From assembly GCA_028872915.1 (NCBI GenBank), contig JAGWNY010000026.1:1-40618 (forward strand): 40,618 nt of DNA, written 5' to 3'. Under the pieces are notes generated by a model. The model was not told where the DNA came from and searched no databases. It saw only the letters and a list, made by a program, of their open reading frames with translations. The translations under genes were made by a program, and so were the position numbers. This document shows positions 17,074 through 26,892 of the stretch, piece by piece (position 1 is the stretch's first letter; each line of letters starts with the position of its first letter). Origin of the DNA: Verrucomicrobiota bacterium. GTDB taxonomy: Bacteria; Verrucomicrobiota; Verrucomicrobiia; Limisphaerales; UBA11358.

Positions 17074-18384
17074 TCACAAGGAATAAGCAAGGTCTTCAAA
17101 AGACCGCTCCAGATACCGTTCGTAATTCGCCCCGTCCACCACGTGCAGGCGAGGCAGGTCAAAAACCATTTTGCACCCTTTTTTCAGAAACGCTATTTCG
17201 TCCCGAATCACCTCTTTTCGAAAATGCCAGATCAGCACAAAAAGATATTCGGGCTGCAAATCGCGAAGTTTTTCGTGCGAAATGATGGGAATCCGCATAC
17301 CCGGCGTCACCAAACCGTCCTTTTCAGGGTTGCGATCGCCGATCGCCGCAATCTGGTCCGGCCCGATGCCACAGTAGTTCAAGACAATGTTGCCCTTCGT
17401 CGAGGCGCCGTAGCCGTAAACCTTTTTTCCCGCTTTTTTGGCCATCTCAAAAAATCCGCGCACGTCGTCCCGATGCGTAAGAATCCGGTTGCGAAGGCGG
17501 GAAAACGGCTCATCGGCGTCCAATACGGCTTCGTCGTCAATGAGTTTCTGAATTTCCGCGCTTTTCGGCCGAAATGGTCCGTCCTGGCGTCCGGCGATGA
17601 TGTAAAAACTGCCGCCATTGACATCATTGAAGGAGACATCGAGGATTTGCAGGCCGCATTTTTTCATCATCCAATCCATCTGGCGCAGGCCAAGATAGGT
17701 GACGTGTTCGTGACAGACCTGGTCGTAAGTCAATTGCTTGAGTAACAACGGCAGATAGGAAAGTTCCAATGCCCATACCCCGTCCCTGGCGAGCAGCGCG
17801 CGAATATCGCGGATGAATGACATGGGATCATCCAGGTCATAAAACATGGCTATGGACGTGATGATTTTACAATCCTTCCCGCCGATCAGGCTGCGCGCGC
17901 CTTTTTCGTTGAAGAAGTCATAAACGACCCGGATGTCCGGCTGAAAATGTGCCGCGAATTTTTTGCTCGAAGGGTCCATGCCAATTCGCACCAGGCCGGC
18001 GCCGGCGCCATAAGCGTTCAACAGCGTTCCATCGTTGCAGCCAATGTCCAGCACCACGTCGCCCGGTTTGGGTTTGGCCAATTCGACCAAACCCCGTACT
18101 TTGCCTTCCAAATGTGAAACCATGGTGGGGCTGATGGACGAATAATAGCCATAGGTTGTCCCATACATTTCGTTCAATTCGGCGGTGTGCCGCAGTTGAA
18201 CCAAGCCGCAGGCGCCGGGCATCGCCTCCACATCGCAGCGGACGAGTTGAAGCGGCGAAATGGAAGGGTCCGGTTTGTCCGGGCGCGGGAAAACGCCGCT
18301 CAAAGGCTGGTCACCCAGGTCAATAATCGGCTTCAGATGTGGATTTCCGCAAGTGCGGCAATGGGTCCACGTTTTTAAAGGCAT
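17074..18384 (-). CDS. SAM-dependent sugar C-methyltransferase homologue (TylC3/NovU-type)
   Basis: 436 residues. An N-terminal zinc-knuckle (Cys9, Cys12, Cys50, Cys59, in 'CRTCGN', 'DLGDQPLSG') is followed by a class I methyltransferase domain with VLDIGCNDGTLL (111-122). The third domain carries YGYGASTKGNIVLNYC and the closing PEYLFVLIWHFR. This three-part architecture is that of deoxysugar C-3 methyltransferases acting on 4-keto-6-deoxy NDP-sugars. The active-site motif that reads YHEH in the characterised TcaB9 enzyme reads CHEH here (224-227), as I recall for a large uncharacterised clade, so the exact reaction is open. It sits between RfbG, which makes the 4-keto sugar, and a reductase/epimerase. 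Confidence 0.82.
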   Translation of the reverse strand: MPLKTWTHCRTCGNPHLKPIIDLGDQPLSGVFPRPDKPDPSISPLQLVRCDVEAMPGACGLVQLRHTAELNEMYGTTYGYYSSISPTMVSHLEGKVRGLVELAKPKPGDVVLDIGCNDGTLLNAYGAGAGLVRIGMDPSSKKFAAHFQPDIRVVYDFFNEKGARSLIGGKDCKIITSIAMFYDLDDPMSFIRDIRALLARDGVWALELSYLPLLLKQLTYDQVCHEHVTYLGLRQMDWMMKKCGLQILDVSFNDVNGGSFYIIAGRQDGPFRPKSAEIQKLIDDEAVLDADEPFSRLRNRILTHRDDVRGFFEMAKKAGKKVYGYGASTKGNIVLNYCGIGPDQIAAIGDRNPEKDGLVTPGMRIPIISHEKLRDLQPEYLFVLIWHFRKEVIRDEIAFLKKGCKMVFDLPRLHVVDGANYERYLERSFEDLAYSL

Positions 18385-18416
18385 AAGGTGAATGTGTTGG
18401 TCTCAGGTTGAATGTG

Positions 18417-19406
18417 TCAAAAACCCAGATAGCTGCGATACCAGGCGATGGTTTCGTTGAGGCCTTGTTCCAAGGTGTATTCGGGGCGCCAGTTGAGCAG
18501 GTCGCGAGCCTTGCCGGTGTTCAGGTATTGGGCGCGAATTTCGCCCACGGCGGTATTTTGGACATCCGGTTTGAGGTGGGTGCAGTTCATCAATTGCTGA
18601 AGCAGGGCCACGATTTCCAGTACCGTCAGGGGACGTTCCAGGCTGAAGTTAAACGCCTGGCCCTGGACCTTCTTCTCGGAAAGGCGTTCGGCGGCCCTCA
18701 TGTAACAGCGGCTGACGTCCTTCACATAAATGTAATCCCGCACGTATTGGCCATCGCTGCGAATCACGGGACGTTCGTCGTTGAGGCAGCAGCGGATCGT
18801 GTATGGAACGATGCGGCTCCAATTCAGGTCTCCGCCGCCGTAAATGTTCCCGCAACGCAGGATGGCCAGCGGCAGTCCATACGTTTGATGATAGGATTGC
18901 GCAATCAGGTCCGCGCAGCTTTTTGAGACTTCGTAAGGATGCCGGCCTTGCAACGGCATTTCCTCCGTATAAGGCAAATGATGATGTTCGCCGTAGGCCT
19001 TGTCGCTGGACGCAATGACAATTCGTTCGACCAATCCCGGAAGGGCGCGGCACGCCTCGAGCAGGTTATATGTGCCCCGGATATTCGTCTCGAACGTCGG
19101 CAGCGGACGGCGATGCGCCGCGCCGACAATGGGCTGCGCCGCCAGGTGAAAAACCGTGTCCGCTTCATATTCGTTCATGGCGCGTTCCAAGGTCGGATAA
19201 CTTTCCATTTCACCCTGCACCAGCGACGTTTGGCGAAAATCGCCCGACCGATACAGTTCGGACTGCGGATCCGCGTCCCGCACCAATACCGCCACCTTTG
19301 CGCCGGCTTCGAGCAGGTCCTTGACCAGCCAGGAACCCACCATTCCCGTGGCGCCGGTCACGAAAACGCGACGATCGCGCCAGAATTTATTTTCACCGGA
19401 ATTCAT
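18417..19406 (-). CDS. rfbG: CDP-glucose 4,6-dehydratase
   Basis: 329 residues. The ATG at 19406 overlaps the stop of the preceding gene (ATGA), so the two are translationally coupled. The extended SDR features are [11 protein letters not shown] (17-27, NAD site), active-site SSDK (133-136) and Y158-EVS-K162. The diagnostic [10 protein letters not shown] and [17 protein letters not shown] are also present. The opening [14 protein letters not shown] is characteristic of the CDP-glucose branch. It converts CDP-glucose to CDP-4-keto-6-deoxyglucose in the cytoplasm. RfbF next door supplies the substrate. No RfbH-like dehydrase is present, so a 3,6-dideoxy product is not supported in this window. 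Confidence 0.87.
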   Translation of the reverse strand: MNSGENKFWRDRRVFVTGATGMVGSWLVKDLLEAGAKVAVLVRDADPQSELYRSGDFRQTSLVQGEMESYPTLERAMNEYEADTVFHLAAQPIVGAAHRRPLPTFETNIRGTYNLLEACRALPGLVERIVIASSDKAYGEHHHLPYTEEMPLQGRHPYEVSKSCADLIAQSYHQTYGLPLAILRCGNIYGGGDLNWSRIVPYTIRCCLNDERPVIRSDGQYVRDYIYVKDVSRCYMRAAERLSEKKVQGQAFNFSLERPLTVLEIVALLQQLMNCTHLKPDVQNTAVGEIRAQYLNTGKARDLLNWRPEYTLEQGLNETIAWYRSYLGF

Positions 19407-20191
19407 TTCCAGATTTTCCAGGGCGCCCGCCCCGTCTTCCATGCGTGATTGAGGAGTTCAAATTCATAGGGCGTGTCCATGTGATGCCAGTAGCCGTCAT
19501 GCTTGTAAATCATCAATTCGCCTTCCAGTGCCATGCGCTGCAGCGGTTCGCGTTCGAGTGTCAGGTCCTCCCGATCACCCAGGTAACGATCAAAAACCGA
19601 TGAATTAAACACGAAAAATCCGCTGTTCAAATAATTGCCGCTGAATTCCGGCTTTTCATTGAATTTGGCCACGCGGCAGTCCTCAACGGATAATTCGCCA
19701 AAGCGGCCCGGCGGTCTCGCCCCGGTGAGCGTTCCCGTTTTGCCGTGGGACTTATGAAATTCCACCAGGGCGGAAACGTTCACGTCCGCAACTCCGTCGC
19801 CATAGGTCACGCAGAACATGCCCTCCGACTCCAGATATTTCCGCGCCCGCCAAAGCCGCGCGCCGGTCATCGCATCTTCGCCCGTGTCCACACAGGTAAT
19901 GCGCCAGGGTTCGGCCGACTGGCCGTGGAACGTCACCCGGTCAGTCCCGTTCCGGGCCATGTCAATGGTAATATCGTTGGTAATGGCGGCAAAATTAAGA
20001 AAAAAATTACGGATATAATCCCCCTTGTAACCCAGCAGCAAAACGAAGTCGTTGAACCCGTGCGTGCTGTAAATTTTCATGATGTGCCAAAGAATGGGCC
20101 GCGGCCCGATCGGCGCCATCGGTTTGGGGATGACATCGCTGACTTCACGGAACCGCGTGCCGCGGCCCCCGCATAGAATTGCCACTTTCAT
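19403..20191 (-). CDS. rfbF: Glucose-1-phosphate cytidylyltransferase
   Basis: 262 residues, close to the usual 257-260. The start ATG at 20191 gives [14 protein letters not shown], the nucleotidyltransferase signature, followed by [12 protein letters not shown] and [10 protein letters not shown] (metal and sugar site). Further RfbF landmarks are [29 protein letters not shown] and [10 protein letters not shown]. The reaction is glucose-1-phosphate + CTP to CDP-glucose + PPi. It starts 38 bases after the epimerase gene and overlaps rfbG by four bases. It commits the operon to CDP-linked sugars. Confidence 0.92.
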   Translation of the reverse strand: MKVAILCGGRGTRFREVSDVIPKPMAPIGPRPILWHIMKIYSTHGFNDFVLLLGYKGDYIRNFFLNFAAITNDITIDMARNGTDRVTFHGQSAEPWRITCVDTGEDAMTGARLWRARKYLESEGMFCVTYGDGVADVNVSALVEFHKSHGKTGTLTGARPPGRFGELSVEDCRVAKFNEKPEFSGNYLNSGFFVFNSSVFDRYLGDREDLTLEREPLQRMALEGELMIYKHDGYWHHMDTPYEFELLNHAWKTGRAPWKIWK

Positions 20192-20229
20192 CCGGTCAAA
20201 ATACGGAACAGCGGGCATTGGCTGCCAGC

Positions 20230-21246
20230 CTAAACCGCCCTGGCTTCCAACGCCGCCCAGGACTGCGGCAGGTTTTTGCGCACTTCGATCCCTTCAAACG
20301 GCTTTCCTTGCCGCGCCCCGGCGCGTTTGGCCCACGCCGCCATCTTCGCCACCCCTTCCTCAAGCGGAACGTTGTGAATCAGATCGCCAAAATGCTTTTG
20401 AACCTTTTCGTGCGCCGACCAGGCATGAACCACCTCATTACGGGCGTCCAGGTGCCGCGTTTCCGAAGCCGTCCCCATCGTCCGGGCCACCACCGCCGCA
20501 AGCTCGTTTACCGAATACGGCTTGTCCGCGCCAACGTTGAAAACCTGATTGTAACACGCGGGCCGCGTGATGCTCGCGGCGATCACGGGCGCAACGTCGT
20601 CTATGTAGCTGAACGCGCGCGTCTGCTCCCCGTCCCCGAAAATGGTCATGGGCTGCCCCTGCATGATCTGGTTCATAAAAATGCCAATGACGTTGCGGTA
20701 ACGGTCGCCAATGTTTTGATATTCGCCATAAACGTTGTGCGGGCGGAAGATCACGTGGTTGAGGCCGAACATCTCGTGCGCTTCCCGCAGGTCCAGTTCG
20801 ACGGCGTATTTGGCAATTCCGTACGGGTCCTCCGGCTGCGGCGTGGCGTCCTCGGTCATCGGCAATTGATTTCGCCCATACACCGCTATGGAAGACGTGA
20901 ACACGAAGCATTTCACGCCGTGATTGACCGACGCATTGATCAGATTGACGCTGCCGATCAGATTGTTCGTGTAGTTGAAACGCTTGATGAAATGGCTCAG
21001 GCCTTCCGCCGCGTAGGCCGCCAGGTGAAAAACGTAGTCAAATTCGTTCTTCTCAAACAATTTCACCACGAGACCGGCGTCCGTCACGGACCCTTCCACG
21101 AATTCCACGCCTTCGGCAACGTAATCCCGAAAGCCCCCGCTCAAATCATCCAGGCCGGTCACCTGATGCCCCGCCTGGACCAGGTGGCGGCACACGTGCG
21201 AGCCTATAAAACCGGCCGCGCCGGTCACCAATGTCCGTGATTTCAT
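20230..21246 (-). CDS. NAD-dependent nucleotide-sugar 4-epimerase (GalE-like), first gene of the CDP-sugar operon
   Basis: 338 residues from the ATG at 21246; codons farther upstream come from an intergenic repeat and are not protein. The features are TLVTGAAGFIGSH (NAD site), FTSSIAVYG, YGIAKYAVE (Tyr-x-x-x-Lys) and FRPHNVYGE. These are typical of UDP-glucose/UDP-GlcNAc 4-epimerase relatives. The substrate is not determined: it could supply another sugar for the same glycan or act on the CDP-sugar. It leads the six-gene minus-strand operon and is divergent from the RNA methyltransferase gene. The promoter should lie in the 250 bases between them. Confidence 0.85.
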   Translation of the reverse strand: MKSRTLVTGAAGFIGSHVCRHLVQAGHQVTGLDDLSGGFRDYVAEGVEFVEGSVTDAGLVVKLFEKNEFDYVFHLAAYAAEGLSHFIKRFNYTNNLIGSVNLINASVNHGVKCFVFTSSIAVYGRNQLPMTEDATPQPEDPYGIAKYAVELDLREAHEMFGLNHVIFRPHNVYGEYQNIGDRYRNVIGIFMNQIMQGQPMTIFGDGEQTRAFSYIDDVAPVIAASITRPACYNQVFNVGADKPYSVNELAAVVARTMGTASETRHLDARNEVVHAWSAHEKVQKHFGDLIHNVPLEEGVAKMAAWAKRAGARQGKPFEGIEVRKNLPQSWAALEARAV

Positions 21247-21279
21247 GGTCTGACTGTAATCATTGGCTGGATTTTGGGG

Positions 21280-21425
21280 AATCTTTTTCCTCGTTTCTCC
21301 GTGTCCTCCCGCCTCTGTAGCCATGTTTTTTTGAAAAATCCGTGTTTCAGACTGTTTCCATCCGCGGCTGAAAAATGAATCCCTCTGCCTTCGCGTCTAT
21401 GCGTGAGTTTTTCCCTCCGGTTCAT
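21280..21425. repeat. Intergenic repeat of the ACGGAG/GCGAAGG type
   Basis: Read on the minus strand this spacer contains words such as GACACGGAGAAACGAGG (about 21287-21305) and CTCACGCATAGACGCGAAGGC (about 21391-21411). These are short near-repeats with periods of 8-10 bases. Similar words occur in the spacer at 39803. Such sequences recur between genes in many verrucomicrobial and planctomycete genomes (recollection, not searched). They produce spurious HGETRKK-type peptides in front of real genes. Confidence 0.5.
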
Positions 21426-21496
21426 GAAAAATGGGCATTCGGTGCCGCAAGACTGAAAAGTCTTTTGGCGCGGTTCCGGGCATTCTACTTTTTGGA

Positions 21497-22627
21497 ATGT
21501 TGAAAATCGGCGATCGGGTCTCGTTGACGGTGGATGACGTGGCCTTCGGCGGCGACGGCGTGGGCCACGTGGACCAGTTTGTCGTATTCGTTCCGTACGT
21601 GCTCACGGGAGAAACCGTGGAAGCGGAAGTCACGGAGGTAAAATCGAATTTTGCCCGCGCCAAACTGCTGAAAATCATCCATCCCTCGCCCGACCGCGTT
21701 GAACCCCACTGCATTTATTTCGGCAAATGCGGCGGTTGCCAATACCAGCACGCGGACTATGCCGCGCAACTGAAGATGAAAGGCAAACAGGTGGCCGATT
21801 TGTTCGAGAGAATTGGAAAAATCCGGTCGGACCGGATTGCGCCGGTGGTTCCCTGTCCGCAGCCTTATGCGTATCGGAACCGCATCCTCATCCGCAGCCA
21901 ATGGAACAAGCCTGAACGGAAATTAAACATCGGTTTTGTCCGATGGGATTGCGGGTTGGTCGAGGATATCGAGGAATGCAAAATTTCAGAGCCGGCCATT
22001 AATGAACAAATCAAACGCCTGCGCGCCGAACCTCCGCCCAAAGGCGGCCTCAAAGTCGTGCTGCGGGTGCAACCGGAAGAATGGGAGACGCCGCCGGATT
22101 CTTTTTTTCAAAATAACTTTTTCATGCTTCCCAGGCTCATTGAAACCGTGCGCCAGTGCCTCGAAAACGGCCAGGCGCGGAATCTGATTGATTTATACTG
22201 CGGCGTCGGGTTTTTTGGCATCGAACTGGCGCACGCGGTGGATCGCTTTGCTGGAGTCGAGTATGACCGGCGCGCCATTCAGGCGGCCCGGAATAACGCC
22301 GCGCGCCGCGCTGTCGCCAACGGCGAATTCATTGCGGGAAAGGTGGAGGAGGTCCTGCCCGGACTGATCAAACGATTTTCGCCGGAAACCACCGCAGTGG
22401 TGCTGGACCCGCCGCGGAAGGGCTGTGAGCCGGGGCCGCTGCAATTGCTCCGAGAGACCAGGCCGGCCCAGGTCGTCTATGTGTCCTGCCATCCGGCCAC
22501 GATGGCGCGCGATTTGAACGTCCTGTGCCGCGATAATGTCTTTGAGTTGAGGCGCGTGCAGCCGCTGGACATGTTTCCGCAGACTCAACACGTGGAATGC
22601 GTGGCCGATTTGCGGCGAGGGAACTGA
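21497..22627 (+). CDS. RNA 5-methyluridine methyltransferase, RlmD/TrmA family
   Basis: 376 residues from the ATG at 21497 (MLKIGDRVSLTVDDVAFGGDGVGHV, a TRAM domain). Cys72, Cys78, Cys81 and Cys161 match the spacing of the [4Fe-4S] ligands of Escherichia coli RlmD. The SAM domain shows FFQNNFFM, LIDLYCGVGFFGIELA, LDPPRKGC and the nucleophile motif YVSCHPATMARDL. It methylates a uridine at C5 in rRNA or tRNA. Family membership is firm, but the target (23S U747/U1939-type or tRNA U54) cannot be read from sequence alone. It starts a plus-strand series and is followed 32 bases later by the DUF2723 gene. Confidence 0.9.
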   Translation: MLKIGDRVSLTVDDVAFGGDGVGHVDQFVVFVPYVLTGETVEAEVTEVKSNFARAKLLKIIHPSPDRVEPHCIYFGKCGGCQYQHADYAAQLKMKGKQVADLFERIGKIRSDRIAPVVPCPQPYAYRNRILIRSQWNKPERKLNIGFVRWDCGLVEDIEECKISEPAINEQIKRLRAEPPPKGGLKVVLRVQPEEWETPPDSFFQNNFFMLPRLIETVRQCLENGQARNLIDLYCGVGFFGIELAHAVDRFAGVEYDRRAIQAARNNAARRAVANGEFIAGKVEEVLPGLIKRFSPETTAVVLDPPRKGCEPGPLQLLRETRPAQVVYVSCHPATMARDLNVLCRDNVFELRRVQPLDMFPQTQHVECVADLRRGN

Positions 22628-22659
22628 CTTGCCAAGCCGCGCCATTTCATTTGAACTAA

Positions 22660-25587
22660 ATGAGAATGTCCCGACAAACGACTGACCCCCGCGCCGCTTT
22701 TGTCCCGCGCGTCCTGCCGTGGCTGCTGGGCGCGGCCATGTTTGGCGTCTATGCCGTGACGTTGAACCATTGGGTCTCGTTCGCCAGCCTTCCCGCCGCC
22801 ACCAAGATTGCCGGATGGGAATGGCTGCCCGAGGTATCCAGCCCGCTTCTATATCTGGTCACCTGGCCGTTTCGTTGGCTGCCGGCGGCCGACGTTCCGC
22901 TGGCACTGAATCTTTTTGCCGCTTTTTGCGCGGCCTGGGCGTTGCGTTTGCTCGCGCGTTCGGCCGCCATCCTGCCCCATGACCGGACTCAGGACGAACG
23001 CGAACGCGAACACAATGATTTTGGATTTCTGACCATTCGCAGCGCCTGGCTGCCGCCGGCGCTGGCGGTAATCGTCTGCGGACTTCAATTGACCTTCTGG
23101 GAACAGGCCACCAATTTTGCCGGCGAAACCTTCGATCTGCTCATTTTCGCCTTCATCATCTGGTCGTTGTTGGAGTATCGCATTGATGAGTTGGAGGATC
23201 GGCTGTGGCTCTCCGCAGCCGTTTACGGGGCCGGCATGGCGGAAAACTGGGCCATGATGGGTTTCCTTCCACTTTATGTGGCGGCCATTGTGTGGACTCG
23301 CAGGCTCGGTTTTTTCGAATGGCGTTTCCTGCGGCGGATGATGCTGTGCGGCTTGGGCGGCATGTCTTTCTATCTTCTACTGCCACTGGTGGCCGCTCTT
23401 TCGGGGAACCACACCGTGACTTTCTGGCAGGCGCTCAAGCTCAATCTGGTTCCGCAATACAGGGTTTTGAAGACCTATGGGTTCTGCATCGTGCATCCGG
23501 GAGCGGCGGCTGAGTTTTTGTCGCTGGTGCTGGCCTATTTGCTGCCCCTGTTGATGATGGCCATACGCTGGCCGGCCGCCTTCGGCGATACCAGCCGACA
23601 TGGCCGCGCGCTGGCTACCTTCCTCTTTCACTTGATGCACGCCGCGTTTTTGGCGCTGCTGGTGTGGATGGCCTTCGATCCGGCCTTCAGCCCGCGTCAT
23701 CTCGGCGGAGGCGTGCCGCTCCTGACATTCTATTACCTGGGAGCGTTGGGCATCGCTTATTACAGCGGTTATTTTCTGCTATTGTTCGGCAAAAAACCCG
23801 CGCCGGCGCGGCCGGAAGGAAGGGCATCCTGGCCGGCGCTTTTGAACCGGGCGGTCGTTGCCTGTGTCTGGCTTTTGGCGGTCGCGGCCGGAGCGGGTCT
23901 GGTGTACCGAAACGGACGCCACATCCAGTCCGAAAACGGAGCGGCGTTGCGCCACTATGCCGAATTGACGGCGCGGAATTTGCCCCGGACTGGCGGCTAT
24001 TTGCTCAGTGACGATCCCGAACGGCTCGGCCTTGCCGAGTTTGCCCTGGTTGACAGCGGGCGGCTCAAGAACTTTGTGCCATTGCAATCGCAATCGCTCG
24101 TCGTGCCGGCTTACCACCGTTACCTGCACGGAAAATATCCCTTGAAATGGCCGAATGTAGTCCAAACGGGCCAAACCAACCTGCTTAATCCCTTGGGATT
24201 GATTGGGATGCTGGCGTTGTTGTCCCGAACGAACGACATTTTTTATCTTCATCCCAGTTACGGCTATTATTTCGAGGAATTTTACATGGAACCGCACGGC
24301 TTGGTTTATCAGTTGAAAACGCTGCCTGCGGACACCTTGTTGCCGCCCAAACCGGATCAAAATTTGATTGCGGAAAATGAGGCTTTCTGGCTGCGGACGG
24401 CTGCGCCCGAACTGGCGGCGGTTAAAAAGGAAGTGGCGGCGCCCCTTGGCCCGAATGCTCCAGAGTCATGGGGCGGGCGTTTACTGCAACACTTTCACAT
24501 ACTCCCTCCCCTGCACAGGAATGCCGTCGTGCTGGGGGGGTATTATTCGCGCGATCTCGATTTCTGGGGCGTCGAATTGCAACGCGCCGGCCATTTGAAA
24601 AACGCCGCCCGGATTTTCGAGCTGGCCACAAATACCAACCCCAACAACGTCGTCGCTCAAATCAACCTCGGCTTTAATGACGATCTCCAGGCGGGCCGGC
24701 CGGCCTCGGTGGATTTGTCCAAAACCACAACCGACGCGTTCACGGCCTGGAACGATATCATCGGCACGGACGGACCCTTTGATGAACCGTCCTTTTGCTT
24801 CAGGAACGGATTCATTCTCGCGCGGGGCAACGGCATGTTCCGCCAGGCGGCGGCAGCATTTGAACGCGTTCGTGAGACCGTACCCGATTTCCTGCCGGCG
24901 CGCTTGTTGCTGGGCCAAATTTACGTCATGTCCCGCCTGCCCGGCCCCGCGCTGGCGGCGCTGCGCGGCCCGCTCTCTCATCCTGAAAGATTTTCGCTGA
25001 CCGAAGCCAACCGCACCGAAGTGAACATTCTGGCCGCGGCGGCTTATTTTGAGAAAAACGCCACCGGACCGGCCACGCGGCTCCTGGACGAGGAAATTGC
25101 GGCCCACCCCCATGACGATAATCTGCTGGCAGCCGCCGCCAAGGCCTTCATGGCACACGGGCTTTATACGAATGCCCTTTCGGTGGTGGACCTGAAGTTA
25201 AAATCCACGCCGGACGACAGCGGCTGGATTTATGAGCGGGCCGTGGTGATGCTGGAGTTGAAACGATACAACGACGCGGTGGCCGCGTTCACGCGCGTGC
25301 TCCATAATACGGGCAACAACGCCGCGCTTGGGCAAAGCGCGCGCTTTTACCGCGCCGTCGCCAATCGCGAATCGGGCCACTTGGACGCCGCTCGATCGGA
25401 TTATCTGGCCCTGCAGCGCGCCTTTACCAATTCGGTTTACGTGGCCTATGGCCTCGGTGAGATCTCATGGCGCCGCAACCAGACCAACGAGGCCATCCGC
25501 AATTACAGGATTTATCTCGCCAACGCCAACACCAACACCAGCGAAGCAAAACAGGTCGCCGAACGGTTGCGGGCGCTGGAACGGTAA
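22660..25587 (+). CDS. DUF2723 multi-pass membrane protein with C-terminal TPR domain
   Basis: 975 residues. The N-terminal half (about 15-430) has roughly ten hydrophobic segments. It carries the DUF2723 landmark LTFWEQATNFAGETFDLLIF, with an early loop containing W..PEVSSPLLYLVTWPF. DUF2723 is thought to belong to the GT-C / protein O-mannosyltransferase-like superfamily, so a lipid-linked sugar transferase at the outer face of the inner membrane is plausible. A periplasmic region (about 430-620) follows, then several TPR units (for example AAFERVRETVPDFLPARLLLGQIY, and RYNDAVAAFTRVLHNTGNN) up to the C-terminus. The glycan-related genes downstream on the same strand agree with a glycosylation role, but no catalytic acid could be confirmed. 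Confidence 0.8.
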   Translation: MRMSRQTTDPRAAFVPRVLPWLLGAAMFGVYAVTLNHWVSFASLPAATKIAGWEWLPEVSSPLLYLVTWPFRWLPAADVPLALNLFAAFCAAWALRLLARSAAILPHDRTQDEREREHNDFGFLTIRSAWLPPALAVIVCGLQLTFWEQATNFAGETFDLLIFAFIIWSLLEYRIDELEDRLWLSAAVYGAGMAENWAMMGFLPLYVAAIVWTRRLGFFEWRFLRRMMLCGLGGMSFYLLLPLVAALSGNHTVTFWQALKLNLVPQYRVLKTYGFCIVHPGAAAEFLSLVLAYLLPLLMMAIRWPAAFGDTSRHGRALATFLFHLMHAAFLALLVWMAFDPAFSPRHLGGGVPLLTFYYLGALGIAYYSGYFLLLFGKKPAPARPEGRASWPALLNRAVVACVWLLAVAAGAGLVYRNGRHIQSENGAALRHYAELTARNLPRTGGYLLSDDPERLGLAEFALVDSGRLKNFVPLQSQSLVVPAYHRYLHGKYPLKWPNVVQTGQTNLLNPLGLIGMLALLSRTNDIFYLHPSYGYYFEEFYMEPHGLVYQLKTLPADTLLPPKPDQNLIAENEAFWLRTAAPELAAVKKEVAAPLGPNAPESWGGRLLQHFHILPPLHRNAVVLGGYYSRDLDFWGVELQRAGHLKNAARIFELATNTNPNNVVAQINLGFNDDLQAGRPASVDLSKTTTDAFTAWNDIIGTDGPFDEPSFCFRNGFILARGNGMFRQAAAAFERVRETVPDFLPARLLLGQIYVMSRLPGPALAALRGPLSHPERFSLTEANRTEVNILAAAAYFEKNATGPATRLLDEEIAAHPHDDNLLAAAAKAFMAHGLYTNALSVVDLKLKSTPDDSGWIYERAVVMLELKRYNDAVAAFTRVLHNTGNNAALGQSARFYRAVANRESGHLDAARSDYLALQRAFTNSVYVAYGLGEISWRRNQTNEAIRNYRIYLANANTNTSEAKQVAERLRALER

Positions 25588-25620
25588 CGCCGGCCCGCCT
25601 CGCGGGCGCCCGGCGACATT

Positions 25621-26805
25621 ATGCGCGTTGCACACGTTATTACACGGCTGGTCATCGGCGGCGCGCAGGAAAATACCGTGGCCACGGTGCGGGGATTGCG
25701 CGAACGCCACGGCATGGACGCGCGCCTCATTTCCGGTCCCGGTGGCGGAACGGAAGGTTTATTGGCCGAAGCGCAACAATGGCGGGAAGCCCGCTGCGCG
25801 GACAACGGGCCGCTGCTGACGATCGTTCCGGAATTGGTGCGGCCGGTGCATCCGCTCAAGGACATGATCGCCTTGCGGAAACTGGAAGGGATTTTCCGGG
25901 AAACGCGCCCGGACATCGTTCATACTCACAGCGGCAAGGCGGGAATTCTGGGGCGGCTGGCGGCGCGCGGCGCCGGCGTGCCGCTGATCTTGCATACCAT
26001 TCACGGTCCATCGTTCGGAAACTTTCAGAATTTCGCGGCGAACCGGGTTTTTCTGGCGGCGGAAAAATTTGCCGCCCGATGCACGACTCATTTCATCGCG
26101 GTATCGGAGGCGATGAAGGACCAATATCTGGCGGCAGGCATCGGAACGCCGGAACAATACACCACCATTTTCAGTGGATTCGATCTCGGACCGTTCCTCG
26201 CCGCGTCTGACGACGTGCAATTGCGCAAGCGATTGGGCATTGCGCCCGATGACTTCGTGGTGGGCAAAATTGCCCGGCTCTTCCCGCTCAAGGGCCATGA
26301 TGACCTGCTTGCGGCAGCGCCGGAGATTGTGCGGCAAAATCCGAAAATTAAATTCCTTCTGGTTGGCGACGGCCGGTGGCGTGCGCGATTTGAAAACTTC
26401 TCGCGCTCGCGCGGCCTGGAAAAGAACGTCATTTTTGCGGGCCTGGTTCAGCCGCGGGACGTTCCCAAATACGCCGGCATTATGAACGCATTGGCGCATC
26501 TGTCGCTGCGCGAGGGGCTGCCGCGCGCCCTGCCCCAGGCGCTGGCGGCCGGCAAACCCGTCGTGGCGTGGGATTGCGACGGCGCGCGCGAAGTTTGTAT
26601 GGACGGCAGGACCGGCTTTTTGCTCCGGCGTCATGACCTGGATGGCCTGAAAAAACGCCTGCTGCAACTGGCGTCGGACGCGCCGCTGTGCGCGGAGCTG
26701 GGAAAGGCGGGCCGGGCGCTGGTGCGGGAGAATTTTGGCGTCGAAAAAATGATCGGCGCCATCCATGACCTTTACACACTCAAAAGGGGTCACCCATTAG
26801 CGTGA
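25621..26805 (+). CDS. Family 4 glycosyltransferase (GT-B fold)
   Basis: 394 residues, starting at an ATG 33 bases after the DUF2723 stop. The N-terminal Rossmann domain has VAHVITRLVIGGAQENT, PDIVHTHSGKAGILGRLAA and LILHTIHGPSFG. The C-terminal donor domain has the link VGKIARLFPLKGHDDL and FLLVGDGRWR, then LSLREGLPRALPQALAAGKPVVAWD. The usual E-x7-E motif is present in the form EGLPRALPQ, with Gln as the second member, as in many clade members. It is a retaining nucleotide-sugar transferase for a surface glycan. The lipid-phosphate sugar transferase gene that follows suggests joint action in one pathway. Confidence 0.88.
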   Translation: MRVAHVITRLVIGGAQENTVATVRGLRERHGMDARLISGPGGGTEGLLAEAQQWREARCADNGPLLTIVPELVRPVHPLKDMIALRKLEGIFRETRPDIVHTHSGKAGILGRLAARGAGVPLILHTIHGPSFGNFQNFAANRVFLAAEKFAARCTTHFIAVSEAMKDQYLAAGIGTPEQYTTIFSGFDLGPFLAASDDVQLRKRLGIAPDDFVVGKIARLFPLKGHDDLLAAAPEIVRQNPKIKFLLVGDGRWRARFENFSRSRGLEKNVIFAGLVQPRDVPKYAGIMNALAHLSLREGLPRALPQALAAGKPVVAWDCDGAREVCMDGRTGFLLRRHDLDGLKKRLLQLASDAPLCAELGKAGRALVRENFGVEKMIGAIHDLYTLKRGHPLA

Positions 26806-26892
26806 GCGGTCAACCCAGGTATGCTCTGTTGCGGATTTTGTTTTAAATAAGCAGCCATTTCCGCCGTTTTTTGTTACAGTTCTGTTCAAACC

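Noticed and set aside
21246-21324. N-terminal extension of the epimerase gene to 21324
   Set aside because: The extension (GGHGETRKK) is a repeat translation; the NAD-binding fold starts right after the ATG at 21246.
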